From contig NZ_BAABHS010000022.1 of assembly GCF_039542225.1 (NCBI RefSeq), positions 1 to 64,000 of the forward strand: DNA of 64,000 nucleotides. Direction: 5' to 3'. Shown here one piece after another: positions 58,024 through 64,000 of the stretch; within the stretch, counting starts at the first letter, position 1, and every line of letters begins with the position of its first letter. A program made the translations under genes and the position numbers. The notes below the pieces were generated by a model that did not search any database, was not told the origin of the DNA, and worked only from the letters and a program-made list of their open reading frames with translations. This stretch comes from Yinghuangia aomiensis. GTDB lineage: Bacteria > Actinomycetota > Actinomycetes > Streptomycetales > Streptomycetaceae.

Positions 58024-59556
58024 ATGGAAGCCCGCAACCCCCGCCGCTGGTGGATCCTGATCGTGCTGTGCCTCAGCACCATGGTCCTGGTGGTCGACAG
58101 CATGGCGCTGACCGTCGCGGTCCCCGCGATGACCGAGGACCTCGGGGCGAGCGCGCAGCAGACCCAGTGGATCCTCGACTCCTACGTGCTGGTCTTCGCC
58201 GGCCTGCTGCTGACCTCGGGAAGCCTGGGCGACCGGTTCGGACGGCGCCGGGTGATGCTCATCGGGCTGGTGCTGTTCGGGGTGGCGTCACTGGCCGCGC
58301 TGTTCGCCGCGAACCCGGGCGAAGTGATCGCGGTCCGGGTCGCGATGGGCGTCGGCGGCGCGCTGATCATGCCGTCCACCCTGTCGATCCTCATCACCGT
58401 GTTCGACGAGGACGAGCGCCCGAAGGCGATGGCCGCGTGGAGTTCGGTGTCGATGCTCGGCCTGGTCGGCAGCCCGGTGCTCGGCGGCGTGCTCATCGAC
58501 CACTTCTCGTGGCACGCGATCTTCCTGGTGAACGTCCCCGTCGTGGTGCTGGCCGTCGCCGCCGGGCTCGCGCTCATGCCGGAGTCCCGGGGCCCGTGGC
58601 AGAAGCCGGACCCGCTGGGCGCGGTGCTGTCCGCGGTGGGCATGACCGCCCTGGTCGGGTGGATCATCGAGATCCCGCAGCGGGGCGCGTTCGGCGGCAC
58701 TTCGCTGCCGATCCTGGCCGCCGCGGTCGTCGGCTTGGCCGGGTTCGTGGTGTGGGAGCGCCGGACCGCGTCGCCGATGGTGCCGCTGGCGCTGTTCAAG
58801 CACCGCAACTTCAGCGGCGGTTCGCTGTCCCTGACGCTCGTGCAGATCGGCAACGGCGGACTGCTGCTGGTCCTCACCCAGTACCTGCAGTTCGTGCTGG
58901 GCTACTCGCCCGTCAAGGCCGGCATGGCCTTCCTGCCGCTCGCCGTCACCGCGCTGGCAGGCAACGTGGCCGGTGCCGGACTCGCGGCGCGGATCGGCAA
59001 CCGGGTGCTGGTGCTGGTCGGCATGCTGGTGATGGCGGCCTCGTTCGCCCTGCTCTCCACCGTGGGCGCGGACGGCGGCTTCGCGGTCCCGGCGGTCGCC
59101 CTCGGCCTCCTCGGTCTGGGCGCGGGCCTCGCGATGCCCGCGGCCATCGGCGCGCTGATGGGCACCATCCCGGCGGAGAAGGCCGGGGTCGGCTCGGCGC
59201 TGAACGACACCATCCAGCAGGCGGGCACCGCGCTCGGCATCGCGATCCTCGGCTCGATGCTGGCCGGCGGCTACAAGAACCACATGCCCTCCGACGCGCC
59301 CGCCGGGGCCAAGCACTCGATCGGCGAAGCGCTGGCGGCGGCGAACGGCGACCAAGGCCTGGTCCACGCCGCCCGCGAAGCGTTCACCACCGCGATGTCG
59401 ACCACGTTCCTCGTCTCGGCGATCGGCGTGGTCGCCGCGGCACTCCTCGCGGCGGTCGTGATGCAGGACGGGAAGTCCGAGACGGCGAAGGCCGGTTCGC
59501 CGGAACCCGCGGACGCCGAGCGGACCGGCACCGAGGCTCGGGCCAACGTGGGCTGA
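58024..59556 (+). CDS. MFS drug/proton antiporter, DHA2 (EmrB/QacA) type
   Basis: This 510-residue exporter with about 14 TMs starts RRWWILIVLCLSTMVLVVDSMALTVAVP (D and TVAVPxM of motif D1 within that span). The loop motif A is SGSLGDRFGRRRVM (about residue 65-78). Motif C is in GLVGSPVLGGVLIDHFSWHAIF. A polar acidic C-terminus (KSETAKAGSPEPADAERTG) is cytoplasmic. It likely expels a lipophilic compound using the proton gradient. It is divergent from the TetR gene, whose operators lie in the gap, and ends at a strong GCAA-loop terminator. The substrate is unknown. Confidence 0.91.
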   Translation: MEARNPRRWWILIVLCLSTMVLVVDSMALTVAVPAMTEDLGASAQQTQWILDSYVLVFAGLLLTSGSLGDRFGRRRVMLIGLVLFGVASLAALFAANPGEVIAVRVAMGVGGALIMPSTLSILITVFDEDERPKAMAAWSSVSMLGLVGSPVLGGVLIDHFSWHAIFLVNVPVVVLAVAAGLALMPESRGPWQKPDPLGAVLSAVGMTALVGWIIEIPQRGAFGGTSLPILAAAVVGLAGFVVWERRTASPMVPLALFKHRNFSGGSLSLTLVQIGNGGLLLVLTQYLQFVLGYSPVKAGMAFLPLAVTALAGNVAGAGLAARIGNRVLVLVGMLVMAASFALLSTVGADGGFAVPAVALGLLGLGAGLAMPAAIGALMGTIPAEKAGVGSALNDTIQQAGTALGIAILGSMLAGGYKNHMPSDAPAGAKHSIGEALAAANGDQGLVHAAREAFTTAMSTTFLVSAIGVVAAALLAAVVMQDGKSETAKAGSPEPADAERTGTEARANVG

Positions 59557-59584
59557 CGTCGGGGGCAAGCACACGACCGGCGCG

Positions 59585-59618
59585 GAAAGGCCGGTGTCCG
59601 CAAGGACACCGGCCTTTC
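59585..59618. terminator. Bidirectional terminator with GCAA tetraloop
   Basis: A perfect 15-bp stem (59585-59599 with 59604-59618) is closed by GCAA. It stands between the rightward MFS stop (59556) and the leftward acyl-CoA dehydrogenase stop (59653). GAAAGG/CCTTTC at the base gives an A-run and a T-run for either direction. Confidence 0.88.
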
Positions 59619-59652
59619 GCGTCGCACAACAGCGGCAGCGACCGCGCCGCCG

Positions 59653-60696
59653 TCAGAACGTCGGCGTCAGCTGCGCCGGAGCCCCGCCCAGCAGGTCCGC
59701 GGCCACCCGGTCGCGGTGGTGGCCCGCGTCGCCCCACGCCGCGCCGAGCGCCCACGCGCGCTTCATGAACAGCTGGAGGTCGTGCTCCTCGGTGTAGCCG
59801 ATCGCGCCGTGCACCTGGAGCGCGTTGCGGGCGGCCAGGTCCGCGGCCTCGCCCGCGTAGATCTTGGCCATCGACACGTCGCGCGCCGCCGACGGCAGGT
59901 CGCGGGCGAGCGAGTACGCCGCGCGCATCACGACCGGGCGGGCGAACTCCAGCTTGATCAGCACGTTCGCGAGGTGGTGCTGCACCGACTGGTGGGTGCC
60001 GATGAGCACACCGCGCTGCACGCGCTGCTTGGCGTAGTCCACCGCCATGTCCAGCATGCGCTTGGTGAGGCCGAGCAGCAGCGCCGCCGCGCCGAGCGCG
60101 CCGCGGTCGGCAGCCCGGGCGAGGGCCTTCGCGGCCGCGTCGCCGGACGCCACGAGGGTCTCCGGCGAAGCCGCGAACTCGACCTTGTAGAGCTTGCGGC
60201 TGCGGTCGACCGAGCGCTGCGCGGTGAGCGTGCAGTCGGCCGGGTTCAGCACGTGGATCTCGCTGACCCCGTTGTCCGTGGTGCCGACGACCAGCACATC
60301 GGCCTGCGCGGCCTCGATCGCGAACGGCTGCCCGGGCAGCAGCACCGCCGCCGTGGCCTCGCCGGAGGCGATGCGCTCCAGCCGGCCCGCGCCGGGGGCG
60401 AACTCGGCCAGCAGCCCCGCGGCCACCGCGGATTCCAGCAGCGGCTCGGGCAGCGCGGCGTAGCCGGCCGACTCCAGGACCGCGGCGAATTCCTCGTCGG
60501 TCAGGCCGAGGCCGTCCTGCTCCTCGGGCACCACCAGGCCGGTGACGCCGATCTTGGCCAGCTCGGTCCAGCGCCCGGTGATCGCGGTGTCCGCGGCCCA
60601 CGCTTCGCGGAGCTTGTCCGTGGTGCAGGCGCCTTCCAGGAAGTCGCGCACCGTCTCGCGGAACAGCTGCTGGTCTTCGGTGTATGCCAGACGCAT
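59653..60696 (-). CDS. Acyl-CoA dehydrogenase, steroid-type beta subunit (FadE32/33-like)
   Basis: This 347-residue ACAD-fold protein has an N-terminal helical domain MRLAYTEDQQLFRETVRDFLE, a diverged central beta-domain, and the C-terminal helical bundle with RGVLIGTHQSVQHHLAN and HGAIGYTEEHDLQLFMKR (FAD and partner contact). The catalytic Glu region of ordinary ACADs ends IHGxxGYTxE, partly seen here. In steroid-degrading actinobacteria, such shorter subunits form alpha2beta2 heterotetramers with a longer ACAD, and active-site residues are split between them. The longer partner is encoded directly upstream (33 bases). The substrate is likely a ring or side-chain acyl-CoA, by analogy. Confidence 0.86.
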   Translation of the reverse strand: MRLAYTEDQQLFRETVRDFLEGACTTDKLREAWAADTAITGRWTELAKIGVTGLVVPEEQDGLGLTDEEFAAVLESAGYAALPEPLLESAVAAGLLAEFAPGAGRLERIASGEATAAVLLPGQPFAIEAAQADVLVVGTTDNGVSEIHVLNPADCTLTAQRSVDRSRKLYKVEFAASPETLVASGDAAAKALARAADRGALGAAALLLGLTKRMLDMAVDYAKQRVQRGVLIGTHQSVQHHLANVLIKLEFARPVVMRAAYSLARDLPSAARDVSMAKIYAGEAADLAARNALQVHGAIGYTEEHDLQLFMKRAWALGAAWGDAGHHRDRVAADLLGGAPAQLTPTF

Positions 60697-60729
60697 CGTC
60701 AGTTTCCTTTGCTCGCTAGGCCCGTGCGC

Positions 60730-61896
60730 TCACTTGGCCCGGGGCAGGCCGAGGATGCGTTCCGCGATGGTGTTGCGCTGGATCTCGTTGGTGCCCGCGT
60801 AGATCGGGCCGCCGAGCGCGAAGAGGAAGCCGTCGAGCCAGCGTGCGCCGTCGACCGCGTCCGGGGAGCCCTCGTCGAGTTCGCCGTAGCCGCCGAGGAG
60901 CTTGAGCGCGGTGGCGTGCAGCTCGACGTCCATCTGCGACCAGAAGACCTTGTTGATCGACGAGTCGGCGCCGATCTGGCCGCCGTCCAGCAGCTTGGTG
61001 ACGGTGCCGAAGGTGAACAGGCGGTACGCCTCGGCGTCCATCCACGCCTGCACCGCGGCGTCGCGCAGCACCTGGTCGCCGTTGCCGCGCTCCTGGTACA
61101 GCGCGAGCAGCCGGTCGGCCGGGGCCAGGAAGCGGCCCGGGCTGCGCAGGTTGAGGCCGCGCTCGCTGCCGGTGGTGGCGATCATGATCTTCCAGCCCTC
61201 GCCGGGGCCGCCGAGCACGTCGGCGTCGGGCACGAAGACGTCGTCGAGGAACACCTCGGCGAAGCCGGGCTCGCCGTCGAGCTGCGGGATCGGGCGGACG
61301 GTGACGCCCGCGCTGGCCAGGTCGACCATGAAGTACGTCAGGCCGTGGTGGCGCTTGGACTCCGGGTCGGTGCGGAAGAGGCCGAAGAGGCGGTGCCCGT
61401 AGGTGCCGCGCGAGCTCCAGATCTTCTGGCCGTTGAGCACCCAGCCGCCGCGCTCGTCGTCGCGGTCCGCGCGCGAGCGCACGTTGGCCAGGTCGGAGCC
61501 CGCCTCGGGCTCGGACCAGCCCTGCACCCAGATCTCCTCGCCGGAGGCCATCTTGGGGAGGTAGCGGTCCTGCTGTTCCTGGGAGCCGAACTCGAATACC
61601 GTCGGGGCGAAGAGGAAGATGCCGTTCTGGCTCACCCGGCCGGGCGCGCCCGCGCGGTAGTACTCCTCTTCGAAGATCAGCCACTCGGTCAGGCCGGCCT
61701 CGCGGCCGCCGTACGCCTTCGGCCAGGACACGACCGCCCAGCGGGCGTCGAAGAGCTTCTTCTCCCACTCCTGGTGGAGCCGGAAGCCTTCCTCGGTGTC
61801 CATCGACGGCAGAGGCGTCGCCGGAACATTGGCCTCCAGCCAGGAGCGGACCTCCTGCCGGAACTCCTGCTCCTTCGGTGAGAACTCCAGATCCAC
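60730..61896 (-). CDS. Acyl-CoA dehydrogenase, FadE31-like alpha subunit
   Basis: This 388-residue ACAD has FAD/substrate loops VQGWSEPEAGSDLANVRSRA (about residue 127-146) and GWVLNGQKIWSSRGTYGH, beta-barrel sequence GLTYFMVDLASAGV, and a C-terminal bundle ending GGPIYAGTNEIQRNTIAERILGLPR. The EGFRLHQEWEKKLFDARW and FEEEYYRAGAPGRVS segments closely resemble mycobacterial FadE31 of the HIP (steroid C/D-ring) route. It pairs with the shorter subunit 33 bases downstream. The GTG at 61896 follows GAGGAG; GTG 61911 is an alternative. It is divergent from the FadA6-like thiolase, with a perfect-arm CTGAC operator between them. Confidence 0.87.
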   Translation of the reverse strand: MDLEFSPKEQEFRQEVRSWLEANVPATPLPSMDTEEGFRLHQEWEKKLFDARWAVVSWPKAYGGREAGLTEWLIFEEEYYRAGAPGRVSQNGIFLFAPTVFEFGSQEQQDRYLPKMASGEEIWVQGWSEPEAGSDLANVRSRADRDDERGGWVLNGQKIWSSRGTYGHRLFGLFRTDPESKRHHGLTYFMVDLASAGVTVRPIPQLDGEPGFAEVFLDDVFVPDADVLGGPGEGWKIMIATTGSERGLNLRSPGRFLAPADRLLALYQERGNGDQVLRDAAVQAWMDAEAYRLFTFGTVTKLLDGGQIGADSSINKVFWSQMDVELHATALKLLGGYGELDEGSPDAVDGARWLDGFLFALGGPIYAGTNEIQRNTIAERILGLPRAK

Positions 61897-61954
61897 CGGG
61901 ACACTCCTCACACTGCGCGCGTCTTGGGCGATGCGGCGGGCACGGTTAGCATAA

Positions 61955-61969
61955 CTGACGGACCGTCAG
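61955..61969. promoter_or_regulatory. CTGAC-N5-GTCAG operator between FadE31-like and FadA6-like genes
   Basis: CTGACGGACCGTCAG has 7-bp arms (CTGACGG/CCGTCAG) around a central A and is the best copy of the motif. It lies 58 bases from the FadE31-like start and 100 bases from the thiolase start. The rest of the 173-base gap has no other recognisable element. Confidence 0.7.
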
Positions 61970-62069
61970 GTTAGCGGTTCACGCCCAGACCGCAAGATCG
62001 CGCAGGTCACACCCGATACCGGGGGTGACCTGCACCTCAAGATCACACGGATCACGCAGGGGAGAGCAC

Positions 62070-63233
62070 ATGCCCGAGGCATACATCGTCGAGGCGGTCC
62101 GCACGCCCGTGGGCCGCAAGAAGGGGTCGCTGGCGAGCGTGCACGCCGCCGACCTGGGCGCGCACGCGCTGAAGGCGGTCGTGGAGCGCAGCGGCATCGA
62201 CCCGGACGTGGTCGAGGACGTGATGTTCGGCTGCGTCGACGCGATCGGCCCGCAGGCCGGCAACATCGCGCGCACGGCGTGGCTCGCCGCGGGCTACTCC
62301 GAGGCCGTCCCGGGCGTGACGATCGACCGCCAGTGCGGCTCGTCCCAGCAGGCCATCCACTTCGCCGCGCAGGCGGTCATGTCGGGCACGAACGACGTGG
62401 TCATCGCGGGCGGCGTGCAGAACATGAACCAGATCCCGATCTCCGCGGCCATGACCTCGGCCAAGCAGTTCGGCTTCGAGGACCCGTTCTCCGGCTCGCA
62501 CGGCTGGGTCGCCCGCTACGGCGACGAGCCGGTCGACCAGTTCTACGGCGCCGAGCTGATCGCCAAGCGCTGGGGCCTCACCCGCTTGGAGATGGAGGAG
62601 TTCGCCCTCGCATCGCACGAGCGCGCCCTGCACGCGATCGACAACGGGTACTTCACCAAGGAGATCGCCCCGATCGAGGTCGACGGCACGGTCGTCGACA
62701 CCGACGAGCCGCCGCGCCGCGGCACGACGCTGGAGAAGATGGCCGGCCTCCAGGTGCTCATGGCGGACGGCACGATGACCGCCGCCGTCGCGTCGCAGAT
62801 CTCCGACGCGTCGGCCGCGCTGCTCATCGTCTCCGAGCGCGCGCTGCAGCAGTACGGCCTCACCCCGCGGGCCCGCATCCACCACCTGAGCGTGCGCGGC
62901 GCCTCCCCGATCGAGATGCTGTCCGCGCCGATCCCGGCGACCCAGTACGCGCTGGAGAAGACCGGCCTGACCATCGACGACATCGACACCGTCGAGATCA
63001 ACGAGGCCTTCGCGCCGGTCGTCCTGTCCTGGATGAAGGACATCAAGGCCGACCACGCCAAGGTCAACCCGGACGGCGGCGCCATCGCCCTCGGCCACCC
63101 GCTGGGCGCCACCGGCGCGCGCCTGATGACCACGATGCTGCACCGCCTGGAGCGCACCGGCGGCCGCTACGGCCTCCAGACCATGTGCGAGGGCGGCGGC
63201 CTGGCGAACGTGACCATCATCGAACGCCTCTGA
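62070..63233 (+). CDS. fadA6: Acetyl-CoA acyltransferase (thiolase), FadA6-like
   Basis: This 387-residue type I thiolase has its nucleophile Cys in TIDRQCGSSQQAIHFAAQ (about residue 90), the HEAF-type ENEAFAPV region (VEINEAFAPVVLSW), GGGAIALGHPLGATGARL and the C-terminal Cys in TMCEGGGLANVTI. All three catalytic motifs are present. VDAIGPQAGNIARTAWLAAG and GGVQNMNQIPISAAMTSAKQFGF match mycobacterial FadA6, a HIP-degradation thiolase, so beta-ketothiolysis of a C/D-ring-derived acyl-CoA is the best guess. GGGGAGAG precedes the ATG. It is divergent from the FadE pair and under a shared operator. Confidence 0.92.
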   Translation: MPEAYIVEAVRTPVGRKKGSLASVHAADLGAHALKAVVERSGIDPDVVEDVMFGCVDAIGPQAGNIARTAWLAAGYSEAVPGVTIDRQCGSSQQAIHFAAQAVMSGTNDVVIAGGVQNMNQIPISAAMTSAKQFGFEDPFSGSHGWVARYGDEPVDQFYGAELIAKRWGLTRLEMEEFALASHERALHAIDNGYFTKEIAPIEVDGTVVDTDEPPRRGTTLEKMAGLQVLMADGTMTAAVASQISDASAALLIVSERALQQYGLTPRARIHHLSVRGASPIEMLSAPIPATQYALEKTGLTIDDIDTVEINEAFAPVVLSWMKDIKADHAKVNPDGGAIALGHPLGATGARLMTTMLHRLERTGGRYGLQTMCEGGGLANVTIIERL

Positions 63234-63489
63234 CCCACCCGCCGGGCTCTCCCCCGGCACAGCGCTCCCCCTGAGGGCGGTCGGCACCACGTCGACCGCC
63301 TTCACGGCGTTTACGGGACGAACAGCCCGGAGGGGTCGGCGGCTTGGGGGCCGGGACGGGCGGCCCGGCGGCGGGCATCTTATACCCACCCCCCACCCCC
63401 TCCGCTGGAAAACCCCGAATTTCACTCCTTCGCGGCATCGCCCTGCGTAGCTTCTCGGTCACTGTTGCCGCGCAGGAAGGGGAGCCGGC

Positions 63490-63957
63490 GTGCCCGGGAT
63501 CGACGAATGCCTGGACGAGGTCATGGCCTTGCCGGGGGCCAGGGGAGCCGCGGTGGTCGAGTGGATCAGCGGGCTCGCCCTGGGCGCGGTCGGCGCCTCA
63601 CCCAACGACGACCACGAGGTCACCGCCGCGGAGACCGCCGAAATCGCCCGACTCGCCTCCGAATACGCCGCCTTCGCCCACGACCCGGCGTCCCCCGCCG
63701 CGCCGTTCTCGCCGTATGCCGACTTCGCCGACGACGCCCCGCTCCCACCCGGCGCGGACGGCGACACCGTCCGGATCGGCACCCCCGTCGAGGACATCAT
63801 CGTCACCACCCGCACCGGCCACCACCTGCTGCACTTCGTCGACACCCCCTTCGACAGCGGCGTCTTCCTGCACCTCTGGCTCGACCGGGCGGACGGCAAC
63901 CTCGCCCTCGCCCGCCTACGGCTGCGCGACTTGGCCGAGCGGCTGGCGCTGCGGTGA
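63490..63957 (+). CDS. Roadblock/LC7-like protein
   Basis: This 155-residue protein has the Roadblock/LC7 layout: a first helix (GIDECLDEVMALPGARGAAVVEW), a beta-hairpin and acidic linker (SPNDDHEVTAAETAEIARLA), a Pro/Asp-rich loop of about 30 residues, and a second sheet plus helix (VEDIIVTTRTGHHLLHF, then LALARLRLRDLAERL). The loop is longer than in the usual MglB-type fold. GGAAGGGGAG precedes the GTG. The next start codon overlaps its stop (GTGA), as in actinobacterial operons where Roadblock and small GTPase genes cluster, but the next gene is barely visible. The role is unknown. Confidence 0.72.
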   Translation: MPGIDECLDEVMALPGARGAAVVEWISGLALGAVGASPNDDHEVTAAETAEIARLASEYAAFAHDPASPAAPFSPYADFADDAPLPPGADGDTVRIGTPVEDIIVTTRTGHHLLHFVDTPFDSGVFLHLWLDRADGNLALARLRLRDLAERLALR

Positions 63958-64000
63958 CCGCCATCGCCCCGGAAGCCGCGCCACCCGCCCGCACCGCGGT
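63954..64000 (+). CDS. Start of a further gene, cut by the window edge
   Basis: A GTG at 63954 overlaps the upstream TGA by four bases and reads V-T-A-I-A-P-E-A-A-P-P-A-R-T-A to the edge. The overlap and open frame suggest a cotranscribed gene, but only 15 codons are visible and the product cannot be recognised. Confidence 0.4.
   Translation, partial: MTAIAPEAAPPARTA

Overview
The window is very GC-rich, actinomycete-type chromosome. Most codons end in G or C, GTG starts with GGAGG-type ribosome sites are common, and the gene content is typical of actinobacteria: a bifunctional FO synthase (fbiC), an F420-dependent LLM oxidoreductase, a RsbW-like ATPase, a soluble Ser/Thr kinase and a TerD protein. 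A Streptomycetales-like soil organism fits, but the species cannot be named from this sequence. No rRNA, tRNA or CRISPR array was found. The only mobile DNA seen is a transposase tail at the left edge.

Layout. 1-5.9 kb: transposase remnant, a DHA2-type MFS exporter with a divergent TetR regulator and a five-iteron operator, an S58-type peptidase and two tandem MHYT membrane proteins. 6-12.3 kb: leftward acyl-CoA genes (nitronate monooxygenase-like flavoprotein; FadD19-like ligase, tandem OB-fold protein, Ltp4-like and Ltp3-like thiolase-fold proteins). 12.4-18.7 kb: PIG-L deacetylase, an ABC exporter plus NarL-type two-component operon, a gentisate-dioxygenase-like bicupin and a flavin reductase. 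19-23.3 kb: TerD, a membrane vWA protein and two small proteins sharing a domain. 23.3-30 kb: PaaX-type regulator divergent from boxC-boxB-aryl-CoA ligase-amidohydrolase, an aerobic benzoyl-CoA module. 30-36 kb: PASTA lipoprotein, alpha/beta hydrolase, SRPBCC protein, CYP125/142-like P450, RsbW-like ATPase, SDR and MarR. 36-40.7 kb: a complete PTS-driven dihydroxyacetone kinase set (HPr, DhaM, DhaK, DhaL and an EI homologue). 40.8-48 kb: zinc dehydrogenase, hexapeptide acyltransferase, exported SurE-like protein, ADP-ribosylglycohydrolase, fbiC. 48-63.5 kb: D-aminoacylase-type amidohydrolase, LLM oxidoreductase, enoyl-CoA hydratases, Ser/Thr kinase, FadD3-like ligase, a second TetR/MFS pair, an acyl-CoA dehydrogenase pair and a FadA6-like thiolase. 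The window ends at a Roadblock-like gene and the start of another gene.

How it fits together. The acyl-CoA genes resemble the mycobacterial steroid side-chain (FadD19/Ltp3/Ltp4/OB-fold/P450) and ring-remnant (FadD3/FadE31/FadA6) sets. They are scattered in divergent pairs rather than held in one operon. Six 15-bp sites of the form CTGAC-N5-GTCAG, four close to consensus in both arms and two or more with one arm mismatch, lie in the promoters of the hydrolase/SRPBCC, ADP-ribosylglycohydrolase, amidohydrolase, LLM/hydratase, FadD3/hydratase and FadE31/FadA6 genes. This suggests one repressor outside the window controls them. A different palindrome, TTGA-N5-TCAA, precedes the FadD19-like operon and the nitronate monooxygenase gene. 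The two MFS/TetR pairs, 56 kb apart, share a related repeated operator with different phasing.
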